64,000 nt of DNA from Paenibacillus silagei (GTDB taxonomy: Bacteria > Bacillota > Bacilli > Paenibacillales > Paenibacillaceae): contig NZ_JAGGLV010000031.1 of assembly GCF_017874735.1 (NCBI RefSeq), positions 1 through 64,000 of the forward strand, in the 5' to 3' direction. This document shows positions 16,878-26,104 of this stretch, piece after piece. Every line of letters starts with the position of its first letter. Position 1 is the first letter of the stretch. The translations under genes and the position numbers were made by a program. Below the pieces are notes generated by a model that worked only from the letters and a program-made list of their open reading frames with translations, searched no databases and was not told the DNA's origin.

Positions 16878-17849
16878 TCAGTGTACCGACTGCTGCTGCG
16901 GTTGTATATCAAGCGCTGCTTGAGTAGCCGCCGGCTGTGGCTTACTTCGGAAAAGAGTCACCAAAACCACAGCCCCGATAATGATCACGGCAGCGATCAG
17001 GGTGTTCAAGGTAAGCTGTTCGCCTACCAGCAGCCAGCCAAGCAGCACAGCGACTACCGGATTAACGAAGGCATACGTGGAGACGAGGGTAGCGTCAGCA
17101 TTCTTAAGCAGCCAGATATAGGCTGTGTAGCCGACAATGGAGCCGAAGGTGATCAGGTAGGCCAGAGCCAGGTACGAGCGCATAGAAATGCCGGAGAGTT
17201 CAATCCTGGACCAGTCGCCGGTAAAATAAGAGAATATCACCAGCAGCGCGCCTCCCGTTAGCATCTGCGCAGCTGTCGACATCAAGGGTGAACCTGGCAT
17301 GGTTGCGCTTCGGGAGTACATAGACCCTGCCGCCCAGCTTATGGAAGCTGCCAGCAAGGTAATAATGCCAATCATATCGGTAGCGGTACCGCCCTCTCCC
17401 TTCCCCGGCTGGAAGACCAGCACGGCGATGCCGAGCAGTCCAAGAACAATTCCTGCGATGACTCCGGTATTCGGCCGTTTGCCGCCGCGTCCAAGCCAGC
17501 CCATCAGCATCATCCAGACAGGCACCGCCGCTACGATGAGCGAAGCGATGGAGGAAGAGACTCTTTGCTCTGACCAGGCTACTACCCCGTTGCCCCCAAG
17601 CAGCAGCAAGGCACCTACAATCGCGGAGGATCGCCATTCACGCCCGGCCGGACGCTTCGCTCCGCTTACTCTGGCAATGAGGTACAGGACCACACCTGCC
17701 GTGAAAAAGCGGACCCCTGCCATCAGAAAGGGCGGCATCGTCTCGATGGCAATCTTCATGCCTACATAGGTGCCTCCCCAAAATAAATAAACAAATAAGA
17801 GTGCTATTCCCACCACATATAACTGATTCATTTTCCCCTTATGCTTCAA
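16878..17849 (-). CDS. EamA-family (DMT superfamily) transporter
   Basis: A 323-residue inner-membrane protein with ten predicted hydrophobic helices arranged as two EamA repeats (first starting FVYLFWGGTYVGMKIAIETM, second after the central VFQPGKGEGG loop). This is the usual DMT exporter layout, often for amino acids or metabolites. Substrate unknown. The frame opens with TTG 17849 (AAGGG 9 nt upstream); ATG 17831 is an alternative with AAGGGG but only 3 nt spacing. The C-terminus is Gln/Ala-rich and hydrophilic. Confidence 0.85.
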   Translation of the reverse strand: MKHKGKMNQLYVVGIALLFVYLFWGGTYVGMKIAIETMPPFLMAGVRFFTAGVVLYLIARVSGAKRPAGREWRSSAIVGALLLLGGNGVVAWSEQRVSSSIASLIVAAVPVWMMLMGWLGRGGKRPNTGVIAGIVLGLLGIAVLVFQPGKGEGGTATDMIGIITLLAASISWAAGSMYSRSATMPGSPLMSTAAQMLTGGALLVIFSYFTGDWSRIELSGISMRSYLALAYLITFGSIVGYTAYIWLLKNADATLVSTYAFVNPVVAVLLGWLLVGEQLTLNTLIAAVIIIGAVVLVTLFRSKPQPAATQAALDIQPQQQSVH

Positions 17850-17960
17850 GCCGCGTCATCCCTTTTCCCTAAAAACAGGTTTATGAGGGGTCTCCCGTTC
17901 TATCATTTATAAGAACATCCCCTGGGCAACATTATAGCATGATCTCTCCCCGTACATTGA

Positions 17961-18416
17961 CTAATCGTTAGAGTATCTCAATGTTAGCGGCTGGTTCTCG
18001 TCAAGCCCTACTTTCTCAACATCTCCCTCTTCAATAGTATTATTAATAAAAAGTTTCCAGTGCTTCTCTTTATCATTTTTAATATCACCTACCTTAATTA
18101 TTTGTCCTTTCTGATCTTTTTCGATTAGCATCCCCTGTTCAGCATTGTCTGAAATGGCCTGAAGTGCTTTCCAGACTGTGGGGTTATCATCAATAATCTT
18201 AACGGTTTGAAGAAACAAAATATCATCTTCATTATAAATGACTACATTAACTTTTGTTTCCACATCTCCTTGACCTGTGTATTTTACGCCATGATACTCA
18301 GGAGAAATCCCATCCCCCTTTTTACTTCCGCATGCTGTTAACGATAATGCAATAACCATTACCACAACTAATATACTGTAAACGGTTTTTGTAGAATTCA
18401 CTTTAGGTTGAAACAC
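17961..18416 (-). CDS. Lipoprotein, DUF4430-like
   Basis: A 151-residue lipoprotein. The signal peptide ends in ALSLTACGSK, a clear lipobox. The mature part carries a pattern like DUF4430/transcobalamin-like domains: DNPTVWKALQAISDN and then KHWKLFINN near the C-terminus, ending in a short strand. The start is GTG 18416, 9 nt after GGAGGGG. It lies 48 nt after the FtsX-type permease stop and probably belongs to that operon. It could be an accessory binding protein of the exporter; this is inference. AT-rich like its neighbours to the right. Confidence 0.6.
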   Translation of the reverse strand: MFQPKVNSTKTVYSILVVVMVIALSLTACGSKKGDGISPEYHGVKYTGQGDVETKVNVVIYNEDDILFLQTVKIIDDNPTVWKALQAISDNAEQGMLIEKDQKGQIIKVGDIKNDKEKHWKLFINNTIEEGDVEKVGLDENQPLTLRYSND

Positions 18417-18464
18417 TATTATTTCCCCCTCCAAGATTATATTAAACTATTTGCTGTCCCTCGC

Positions 18465-20894
18465 TCATTCACTAAACCGGATTCGTTCCATCAAGCTCTC
18501 CTTGCTTAAGCGCCACTGCATGTAGAAGGTAGTCCCTATTTGAACTGTGAAATAGGCGAATAATAGGGTTAGCATGGCTGTCATTGGCAGTTGATATTGG
18601 ACATAGGCGGCGGATTGCTTGAAAATTTCAACACTATAATATCCTACTGGTATACCCAGTGAAAAAGTGAACAACAGACTGATTAGGATCACCATTAAGC
18701 CTTCACTGCCTAATTGTAAAATCAGCTGACTCCGCGACAGTCCAATAGCTTCAATTAAGCTAATTTCCCGCTTTCTAGAATTCATACTCGTTAAATTGGA
18801 ATTTATTAAATTAAATATGCTAATAATCATTAATGCTGAAATAAGACCATTAGCCGCCAATTGAAGCACTTTCTTCATTCCATTGAACTCTTGATATATT
18901 TCTTGAAAAGAAGTGAATGTTATTCTTCGATCGGCATTTGCAATCCCTTTGAGAGTTTGCTCTACCTTCCCTTGTTGGCCTTGATCGACTAAAACACTAA
19001 TCTGCTTAATACGTTGATCTAAACCCAATCGTTTGAACAAATCCTGATGAGCAATAAGAACTCCCCCTTCTGAAGAATCACCTTTATAAGTAACATAGTT
19101 AGGCAAAACACCGACAATAGTGAATTCACGTTCTTTCTTTCCTTCTCCGTACTGAGCCATCCGAATTTTATCACCCACTTTGTACCTTCCATCTTCCGCG
19201 ACCGCAATGAGATTATCACCATTTCTCAGTTCTGTAAGCATAGAATCATCTTTCCCGAGCATCTTGAGTGTATTTTTCATTAAGGCATCATCGTAAGCAT
19301 AAATATCCGTTCGAATTTCCGGGTTTTTCATACTCGCCATGTCCTTGAGATGAAGGTTTGCATCTTGTTTGTTATAGATCAAGACATCATACATTTCTGT
19401 TAATACTGTCTTGACACCAGTAATAGCATCTACTTGGTTTATAACTTTGTTATTTAACAGATCTAGGTTTACATCAGTTCCACGGTAAGCAGCAGTACTT
19501 AATTTATAATCCCCAGGCACCATACTTCCAGCCATATTATTAATATTAATACTACTAAGAATACTCCCAGTGACCACGAAAATAAGTCCTGTCAGGGTAA
19601 TCGATGTTATGGTAACCCAAGTGCGTTTACGGTATCGGATCAATTGTGCCAATACCAAGGTGAACCCGCTAAATGAATTTTTGAATTTTTTTTTGGTCTT
19701 ATGCCTTTTCTTTCCTAAATCTTCAGCGGGATTGTAACGAATAGCTGCAATCTCCGTAATTCCTCCTACTTTTTTAGCAGGAATATAAACAGAAAATACA
19801 ACGAGAATCAGACCTGTAATTAAAGCAATACAAGCAATGTTAGGAGACAGTTGAACATATAATTCGGAGCTACCACTAGCCGTATTTCCTAAGAAGGGAA
19901 TAAATGCTGCACTTCCCCCTACCCCCAGCAAAAGCCCCATAAAACTCCCAACCAGCGAAATCATAAGTCCTTCCGTAAGAATCATCTTTCGCAGTTGATT
20001 AGGAGTCATTCCTATTGCTTTCATCATCCCAAATAAACGGATCTGTTCTGATATATATATATTGAATATGTTATAAATAACCATGGCTGCACTAATTATA
20101 ATTACAAACACAACAATGGTTACTTTCAGAATAGATAACGGATTCTGCTCATATGCGCCATTGTAACGTTCATTTATTTGTATTTGATCATCTTTTAGCT
20201 GAGAGCCCTCACCAATTTTGTGAGCCGTAGATGAAGCATTAAAGTCTGAATTCAAAAGAGCAAATAAAACAACATCCGGGTTAGGACTATATTGCCTGGA
20301 AAGGTTTTGAGAAATAAACATTAGACCAGCTCTAACCGTTTTACGTACGGCGATATCATCAATAATGCCAACTAGCTTAAATTTTTTTGTTATATGTTCT
20401 GTTTCCCCTGCATTCATAACTTGCAAATTCAATGGAATTACTACTCCTATGTTAGGAGAAAAGCCAAGTTCCTCAATTACCCATTTATCCAATACAATTT
20501 CGTCGTCAGCGACCGGAGCCCTCCCTTGCATTAATTGAATCAGTCCTTCATTAATTCCCTCTATATAACTTATAGCCATATTAATATTCAATTTTTCAAA
20601 CGTGTCCGACTTAACATTTTTACTGATATAGGAGACATAGTGCTTTTTTATCTTCGGATTATTCTCAATAGCTTGTTGCTGCTCCGGCAACAAATGCTCA
20701 TACTGCACATGATAGGCACCTAACTCATTAATCGCTTCTCGCTTGCTCCTCTGGTCGTCAGAGTAAAAATAAGTCAGCACCACAAAAATTAAGGCTACGG
20801 CTAAAGCGACTGTACCTACAGTCAATAATGTCCGGCTTTTGTGATGACGTAGATTTTTCAGGGATACACTGTGAACAGTAATTGTATTTTTCAT
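18465..20894 (-). CDS. ABC transporter permease, FtsX/MacB type
   Basis: An 809-residue permease with two FtsX units: a leading helix (~20-40), an outside domain of ~200 residues, three helices (~255-385), a second leading helix (~425-450), another outside domain and three C-terminal helices. KAIGMTPNQLRKMILTEGLM and EAIGLSRSQLILQLGSEGLM are the matching cytoplasmic repeats after each core. Such transporters move peptides, antibiotics or lipoproteins, or transmit mechanical signals across the membrane. It begins in a 4-nt ATGA overlap with the ATPase gene. Substrate unknown. Confidence 0.88.
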   Translation of the reverse strand: MKNTITVHSVSLKNLRHHKSRTLLTVGTVALAVALIFVVLTYFYSDDQRSKREAINELGAYHVQYEHLLPEQQQAIENNPKIKKHYVSYISKNVKSDTFEKLNINMAISYIEGINEGLIQLMQGRAPVADDEIVLDKWVIEELGFSPNIGVVIPLNLQVMNAGETEHITKKFKLVGIIDDIAVRKTVRAGLMFISQNLSRQYSPNPDVVLFALLNSDFNASSTAHKIGEGSQLKDDQIQINERYNGAYEQNPLSILKVTIVVFVIIISAAMVIYNIFNIYISEQIRLFGMMKAIGMTPNQLRKMILTEGLMISLVGSFMGLLLGVGGSAAFIPFLGNTASGSSELYVQLSPNIACIALITGLILVVFSVYIPAKKVGGITEIAAIRYNPAEDLGKKRHKTKKKFKNSFSGFTLVLAQLIRYRKRTWVTITSITLTGLIFVVTGSILSSININNMAGSMVPGDYKLSTAAYRGTDVNLDLLNNKVINQVDAITGVKTVLTEMYDVLIYNKQDANLHLKDMASMKNPEIRTDIYAYDDALMKNTLKMLGKDDSMLTELRNGDNLIAVAEDGRYKVGDKIRMAQYGEGKKEREFTIVGVLPNYVTYKGDSSEGGVLIAHQDLFKRLGLDQRIKQISVLVDQGQQGKVEQTLKGIANADRRITFTSFQEIYQEFNGMKKVLQLAANGLISALMIISIFNLINSNLTSMNSRKREISLIEAIGLSRSQLILQLGSEGLMVILISLLFTFSLGIPVGYYSVEIFKQSAAYVQYQLPMTAMLTLLFAYFTVQIGTTFYMQWRLSKESLMERIRFSE

Positions 20895-21565
20895 CCTTCT
20901 ACCTCTACTGCAATGGAACCGTCCACCACTCGAACAGTCCGACCTGCAAGCTTAGCCACTTCGTCATTATGCGTTACAACAATCAAAGTCTGGTTATATT
21001 TCTCTACGGATAAACGCAGCAAATCCAAAACGTTGTTGCTAGAACGGCTATCGAGATTTCCTGTGGGTTCATCTGCGAGCACAATAGCTGGTCTAGCTGC
21101 CAATGCACGGGCAATTGCCACCCTTTGCTGCTGGCCGCCAGACAATACTGTGGGCAGACTGGCCCGCTTTTCATAGATCCCCAAAGTATTTAAAATATCT
21201 TCAATATAGCTAACATCTGCTTTCTTCCCATCCAGCCCAATGGGTAAAATGATGTTCTCCCACACATTAAGTGAGGGCACCAAATTAAAAGCCTGAAACA
21301 CAAATCCAATCTGGCGACGGCGAAACACGGCTAGTTGACTCATTGGCAATGTATAAATGGAAGTCCCATTTATGATGACCTCACCGCTTGTAGGCGCATC
21401 CAACCCCCCAATGATGTGCATTAATGTGCTTTTTCCTGCACCAGACTGCCCAACAATAGAAATAAACTCACCTTTCGCCACTGAGAAATCAACATTGTGG
21501 ATTGCCTTCACTTGACCTTCTCCACTGCCATAATATTTACATAACTTCTTTCCTTCCAGAATCAT
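20891..21565 (-). CDS. ABC transporter ATP-binding protein (LolD/MacB type)
   Basis: A 224-residue ATPase with Walker A GQSGAGKSTLMH, Q-loop VFQAFNLVPSLNVWEN, signature LSGGQQQRVAIARAL, Walker B VLADEPTGNLD and the switch His in VVTHNDEVA. It pairs with the adjacent FtsX-type permease. ATG 21565 has GGGAGG 8 nt upstream; a longer frame to 21595 lacks one. A terminator-like hairpin sits between this gene and the kinase gene upstream, so expression may be uncoupled from or attenuated relative to the two-component genes. Confidence 0.92.
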   Translation of the reverse strand: MILEGKKLCKYYGSGEGQVKAIHNVDFSVAKGEFISIVGQSGAGKSTLMHIIGGLDAPTSGEVIINGTSIYTLPMSQLAVFRRRQIGFVFQAFNLVPSLNVWENIILPIGLDGKKADVSYIEDILNTLGIYEKRASLPTVLSGGQQQRVAIARALAARPAIVLADEPTGNLDSRSSNNVLDLLRLSVEKYNQTLIVVTHNDEVAKLAGRTVRVVDGSIAVEVEG

Positions 21566-21593
21566 ATCGGCGCCTCCCTTTATACGTGGATAC

Positions 21594-21633
21594 AAAAATA
21601 TCCTCCCCTAAGTGGTTCTCTAGGAAAGGATAT
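21594..21633 (-). terminator. Terminator or attenuator between the kinase and the ABC genes
   Basis: Minus strand ATATCCTTTCCTA pairs with TAGGGGAGGATAT (13 bp with two G-U pairs) and is followed by TTTTTG. It lies in the 89-nt gap between the histidine kinase stop and the ATPase start. No strong promoter is visible between it and the ATPase gene, so partial read-through may be the control. Confidence 0.75.
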
Positions 21634-21654
21634 CCAATAGTTATCTATTATTTA

Positions 21655-22842
21655 TCAACTTTGGTGCAGCAAAATCGAAACTTTCACACAGGCGCCACCT
21701 GACTTATTGTTCGTTAGCTGAATACTGCCCCCTTGCTTCTCAGCCAGTACCTTGCAAATATTCAACCCCATGCCATAATGGCTCTCCTCAGCTTCCGCCT
21801 TGCTTGTATAAAATGGCGTGGTAGCAAGCTTCAGATCCTGGCTTGAGAACCCTTTGCCATCATCATTAACTGTAATCGAAAAAAATCCTTTAACAAATTC
21901 AAAACGTACAGAAATCGTCTGACTTGCATAACGAAGCGAATTGGCAATCATATTTTCGTATATCCTGGTAACCATTCCTGTATCAATGTTCAACGATTGT
22001 TCAGCGATTTGATTTTCAAATGATAATTCCAATGAATGTTCCCGTGCCAGAAATTCAGCCAAACTGCTTAGTTGTTTCAAAAAAACGGAAACCTCTACTT
22101 GGGTCCATGCTACCGAGATATCTTCGAGTTTTTGGGCCTCGCCCATAATTTGCACATAATTCTCCAGCCGTAATATATGTATACTCATGGTTGTTATGGT
22201 ATCCAGTAGCTTCTCCTTGCTTATTTTATCTTCTGGCAGATATCTATTTAAAAAATCCGCGTAACCTCTTAATACTGTCAGCGGTGTCCGGAGATCATGT
22301 GAAAAAGCTGCATTCAACTGTTTTCTGTCCTCTATAGAACGCCACATCTGACGGTTGTTATCCTCCAAAGCAGCTCTCATGCTCTCAAAAGACCTGCACA
22401 GCTGCCCCATTTCATCTTCGTTATATTGCGGAATATGAAAATCCAAGTCATTATTGGATATTTTAGCAGAAGCTTCGCGCAAAATCTCAATCGGTTGTTT
22501 GAGCTTATTGTGGTAAAACAACAAAGAAGCCGCCAGGGTAGCTAGCCCAAAAAATATCAAAATGGACCAGGAGTCCAGAAAACTGCATAACTTAATAATC
22601 TGTTCATCTGTATAAGAATAATCTGTATTAAAGTCCTTCATGTTATAGATAATGGCTGGATTCTCAATGTCCGCTGAGGTGTAAGAGTCGTTATACTTCA
22701 GAAACATATTATTACGTATCTGGCCTGCCCCAGTAATAGTAATCACACTAAGGAGTCCGGCAATAAGGACAAATACAAGCATATAGATCATAAATGTCAC
22801 CCTAATGGATAAGTTACGCCAACCTTTTATTACCCTACCCAT
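21655..22842 (-). CDS. Sensor histidine kinase
   Basis: A 395-residue membrane kinase. Two transmembrane helices (~15-35 and ~93-110) enclose a ~55-residue outer loop. HAMP (~110-160), HisKA with FSHDLRTPLTVLRGYADFL (phospho-His) and an HATPase domain (N-box ENMIANSLRYA, DDGKGFS, GMGLNICKVLAEKQGG) follow. Its start overlaps the response-regulator gene by 13 nt, so the two form one unit. It probably senses the substrate of the adjacent ABC exporter. Confidence 0.9.
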   Translation of the reverse strand: MGRVIKGWRNLSIRVTFMIYMLVFVLIAGLLSVITITGAGQIRNNMFLKYNDSYTSADIENPAIIYNMKDFNTDYSYTDEQIIKLCSFLDSWSILIFFGLATLAASLLFYHNKLKQPIEILREASAKISNNDLDFHIPQYNEDEMGQLCRSFESMRAALEDNNRQMWRSIEDRKQLNAAFSHDLRTPLTVLRGYADFLNRYLPEDKISKEKLLDTITTMSIHILRLENYVQIMGEAQKLEDISVAWTQVEVSVFLKQLSSLAEFLAREHSLELSFENQIAEQSLNIDTGMVTRIYENMIANSLRYASQTISVRFEFVKGFFSITVNDDGKGFSSQDLKLATTPFYTSKAEAEESHYGMGLNICKVLAEKQGGSIQLTNNKSGGACVKVSILLHQS

Positions 22843-23504
22843 TTATAGCCCACACCCCATACTGTTGAAATGTATATGTGATCACTAACCTCATTAAATT
22901 TAGACCGAATTCTTCTGATATGCTCTGCAACAACGATGCTATCCCCTTCATGATCCAGACCCCAGACTTTTTCATAGATATGTTCTTTATCAAAGACTTG
23001 ACCGCTGTTCATGGACAACAACTCAATAATACCAAATTCTTTCTTGGCAAAAGAAAGTGCGCGTCCTTTGTAATACACCCCTCTGGCGGAGTAGTCGATC
23101 ACTAAATCATCTGAAAATCTGGTTTGTGTCTTAACAGAATGTCTTCGTTCACGGCGCAGATGTGCCTCTACCCTAGCTCCAAGCTCATCAATGCTGAACG
23201 GCTTGACAATATAATCATCCCCGCCCACTCGAAAGCCATTAATTTTATCTGACTCTTCCACTTGCGCAGTCAGGAATATAATAGGGCAGGATACGAAATC
23301 CCGTATACGAGTGCACACCTCAAGACCATCAATCTCCGGCATATTAATATCCAGTATAATAATGCCTGGATTATACGCTACTTTGCGTAATGCCTCCCCG
23401 CCGCTCCGCGCAGTTAAGACCTTATAACCATTTATCTCAAAATAATCTTTCAGCAGATTAACTATATCCGCCTCATCATCAACAATAAGAATTTGATTAT
23501 TCAT
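22830..23504 (-). CDS. OmpR/PhoB-family response regulator
   Basis: A 224-residue regulator. The receiver domain has the acidic pair VDDEAD, phospho-acceptor Asp in IIILDINMPE, Thr in FLTAQ and Lys in YIVKPFSIDE. The C-terminal winged helix runs from ~130 to 224 (SFAKKEFGIIELLSMNSGQV, RIRSKFNE, TVWGVGYKW). It begins 3 nt after the stop of the GbsR-type gene and overlaps the kinase gene, so these three genes are probably one transcript. The base composition changes abruptly at this boundary: AT-rich here, GC-rich in the GbsR gene. Confidence 0.92.
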   Translation of the reverse strand: MNNQILIVDDEADIVNLLKDYFEINGYKVLTARSGGEALRKVAYNPGIIILDINMPEIDGLEVCTRIRDFVSCPIIFLTAQVEESDKINGFRVGGDDYIVKPFSIDELGARVEAHLRRERRHSVKTQTRFSDDLVIDYSARGVYYKGRALSFAKKEFGIIELLSMNSGQVFDKEHIYEKVWGLDHEGDSIVVAEHIRRIRSKFNEVSDHIYISTVWGVGYKWVG

Positions 23505-23507
23505 AGC

Positions 23508-24086
23508 TCATAATCCGCCTTCCTCGCCGGTACTTCCCCGTTCCCCGCCGAATATCGCTCCTTCCGCAAGCCCCGACACGAACCGCTGCAGCCAGGCATA
23601 GTACTCGGCCGCGTGCTCCAGCTTCTCCAAGTCTCTGAGGCAGGCCTGCCGCTCCTCTTCGGGTGTGTCTGCTGCATAGGCCAGTGCCTGGAGGTCGGGG
23701 ACCGCAGCTCCCATCGCTTCCTGCATGACATCGATCTCCCGCTGAAGCTTCAGGGTGAAGAAGTTCCGGAAGGCCTCGAAGAAGTCCGTCTCCGCTGCGT
23801 ACAGCTCCTTCCGCTCACGCTTCTCCGGAAGCTTCGTGACCATCCGGGAGGCGATCAGAGAGCGGACTCCGTAGCTCATATTGCTTTTACTCATATTCAT
23901 GACCTGCTTCATTTCCTCAAGCGTCATCGGCTTGTCCTCGAAGAACATCACCCCATACAGCTGCCCGAAGGAATAATTCGCTCCATATAAATCCATGGTC
24001 TGGGCTATGGCATCGATCACCGGGCCAAGCAGCTGCTCCCGGGGCGAACGGTGCGGATGTTCCTCGCCGAATGCGGCCTGCTTCAT
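23508..24086 (-). CDS. GbsR/MarR-type transcriptional regulator
   Basis: A 192-residue winged-helix protein of the GbsR group. PVIDAIAQTMDLYGANYSFG and LYGVMFFEDKPMTLEEM are characteristic, followed by the recognition region KSNMSYGVRSL. In Bacillus subtilis GbsR is a choline-responsive repressor, but this family is broader. ATG 24086 follows GAGGTG by 7 nt. It is divergent from a CUT1 sugar importer (24286-27520) and reads into the two-component genes, so it may control either. Residues ~150-192 are charged and low in complexity. Effector unknown. Confidence 0.8.
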   Translation of the reverse strand: MKQAAFGEEHPHRSPREQLLGPVIDAIAQTMDLYGANYSFGQLYGVMFFEDKPMTLEEMKQVMNMSKSNMSYGVRSLIASRMVTKLPEKRERKELYAAETDFFEAFRNFFTLKLQREIDVMQEAMGAAVPDLQALAYAADTPEEERQACLRDLEKLEHAAEYYAWLQRFVSGLAEGAIFGGERGSTGEEGGL

Positions 24087-24285
24087 CAGGTGGCACCTCA
24101 TTTTCACATAGAATCGTTCTCTCTACCTTACACAATACCGCAGCTTTACCGCAATCATCCTACAAATTTTACACAAAATCCGACCGGGCTTTACCCCCGC
24201 TTGACCACAAGCCTGCCTCATGAGTGTACAATTTTTTTTGAACAGAGGAGCTGTCCTCTGCATTATACCGCATCAACCATTATGA

Positions 24286-25191
24286 ATGAAATGGAGAATA
24301 TGGACGAAAATGACACATTCAAAATTATTCAGCGGCTTGAAGCCCGTGCTGTTCACTCTGCCGGCCATGATCCCTTTCGCCGTATTCTGGCTCGCGCCGC
24401 TGCTGTATGTGCTGTATCTCAGCTTCACGGAATGGGATTTCATGAGCCCGGAGAAAACCTTTGTCGGCTGGCAGAATTATACCGATCTGCTCAGTAACCC
24501 CGCTTTTTACAAAGCGCTGAGGGTGACCGTTCTCTTCTGCCTCGGCAGTGTGCTGCCGGTGATCCTGCTCGGACTGGGTCTGGCCCTCCTCATGAACAGA
24601 AAGCTGAAGGGCTCAGCCCTCTACCAGATCCTGCTGTTCTCGCCTTGGGTGACGCCGACCGTCGCTGTGTCTATCGTCTGGTCCTGGATTTATCAGCCTG
24701 AAGCCGGGCTTGCCAATGCGGTGCTGAACTTCTTCGGCCTGGATTCCATCGGCTGGCTGCAGGACCCCAAATGGGCATTAACCGGCGTCCTGCTGGTCAC
24801 GATTTGGAAGTCGGTCGGCTGGGCAATGATCTTCTATCTGGTGGCGCTGCGCAATGTACCTTCCGACCTGCTGGAAGCCGGGGAGCTGGACGGGGCAAGC
24901 CCGGTGCAGAAGTTTCTGCGGATTACATGGCCGCTGATCTCGCCGACTACTCTTTTCTTATTCGTGGTGCAGTTAGTCTCGGCACTTCAGGCCTATGACC
25001 AGATTAATGTCCTAACCCAGGGCGGCCCGTCCGGCTCCACCCGCACTCTGCTCTATCTGTATTATCAGTCCGCCTTCGAATCGTTCCAGATCGGAGAGGC
25101 TTCTTCCGTAGCTGTCGTTCTGGTCTTGATCTGCATGCTGCTGTCGGTCCTCTCCTTCGGGATCAGCAAGCGGACCACTCATTATCAATAG
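24286..25191 (+). CDS. Carbohydrate ABC transporter permease (CUT1, UgpA/MalF-like)
   Basis: A ~300-residue membrane protein with six hydrophobic helices. The EAA loop for ATPase contact reads EAGELDGASPVQKFLRITWP. It would form the translocation pore with the next gene. The start is uncertain: ATG 24286 or ATG 24310 (M-T-H-S), neither with a strong ribosome binding site. It is the first gene of a three-gene importer operon (permease, permease, binding protein) with no ATPase gene. Confidence 0.88.
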   Translation: MKWRIWTKMTHSKLFSGLKPVLFTLPAMIPFAVFWLAPLLYVLYLSFTEWDFMSPEKTFVGWQNYTDLLSNPAFYKALRVTVLFCLGSVLPVILLGLGLALLMNRKLKGSALYQILLFSPWVTPTVAVSIVWSWIYQPEAGLANAVLNFFGLDSIGWLQDPKWALTGVLLVTIWKSVGWAMIFYLVALRNVPSDLLEAGELDGASPVQKFLRITWPLISPTTLFLFVVQLVSALQAYDQINVLTQGGPSGSTRTLLYLYYQSAFESFQIGEASSVAVVLVLICMLLSVLSFGISKRTTHYQ

Positions 25192-25227
25192 AAGCTATCC
25201 CATCCACTCCTAAGGAGGTCTCACCGC

Positions 25228-26070
25228 TTGCCTATATTCACACGTATCAGCGGGCTGGTTCGCCAGATTTTTTTCGCCACGCTTGCTCTTCTGATGGCCT
25301 TCCCGTTCTATTGGATGGTTACGAGTGCCCTCAAGACCAATGATGAGATCTGGCGCTCCCCGCCCACACTCTGGCCTGAGGTGCCGCTGTGGGGCAACTT
25401 CGCCGCTGCCTGGAACGAGGCGCCGTTCGCCAGATATATGGGTAACAGTATCTTCGTCGCTGTCTCCATTGTCCTCCTGCAGACAATCAATTCCGGGATG
25501 ATGGCTTATGCGCTGACGCATATGAAATTCCGCCTGAAGGGCGTTTTTGCCGGAGTGATTCTGTTCGGTTATATGGTTCCTGCAACGGCAGTCTACCTGC
25601 CCGGATACCTGGTCCTCTCCGAGTTACACTTGCTGAACTCCTATGCGGGCCTGATTCTCTCCAACTGTGTGAGTATCTTCTCGATCTTCCTTATTAGGCA
25701 GGCCTTCCTTCAAGTCTCGCATGAGCTGGTGGAGGCCGGTGAAGTGGACGGTGCCTCGCATATGCGGATTCTATGGACGATCCTTGTGCCGGTCACAAGA
25801 TCCTCATTCGCTGTACTGGCGCTGATTACCTTCATTGACCAGTACAACAATTACTTCTGGCCGATGCTCATTACGAAGGACCCCAGCCTGCAGCTGGTCT
25901 CGGCCGGTCTGCGCAGCTTTTTCGTGGAAGGAGGTGCTTACGGACTGAAATGGCCGCTCATCATGGCCGCCAGCGCCTTCACGATTGCCCCGCTGCTGCT
26001 AGTCTTCCTGCTGGCGCAGAAAACGATAATGCAAAGTGTCAACATGACCGCAGGCTCAAGTAAAGGCTAA
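25228..26070 (+). CDS. Carbohydrate ABC transporter permease (CUT1, UgpE/MalG-like)
   Basis: A 280-residue protein with six helices. The EAA loop reads EAGEVDGASHMRILWTILVP. The start is TTG 25228, supported by AAGGAGG 9 nt upstream and by the lack of an ATG nearby. It lies 36 nt after the first permease gene and is the partner half of the pore. Confidence 0.9.
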   Translation: MPIFTRISGLVRQIFFATLALLMAFPFYWMVTSALKTNDEIWRSPPTLWPEVPLWGNFAAAWNEAPFARYMGNSIFVAVSIVLLQTINSGMMAYALTHMKFRLKGVFAGVILFGYMVPATAVYLPGYLVLSELHLLNSYAGLILSNCVSIFSIFLIRQAFLQVSHELVEAGEVDGASHMRILWTILVPVTRSSFAVLALITFIDQYNNYFWPMLITKDPSLQLVSAGLRSFFVEGGAYGLKWPLIMAASAFTIAPLLLVFLLAQKTIMQSVNMTAGSSKG

Positions 26071-26104
26071 ACCCTAAACTTCAATACCCAAGAGGAGAAT
26101 GATG

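Noticed and set aside
24210..24240. Sigma-A promoter TTGACC...TACAAT before the CUT1 importer
   Set aside because: The boxes are 20 nt apart, beyond the usual 16-18; it may still work with an activator, but the evidence is too weak.
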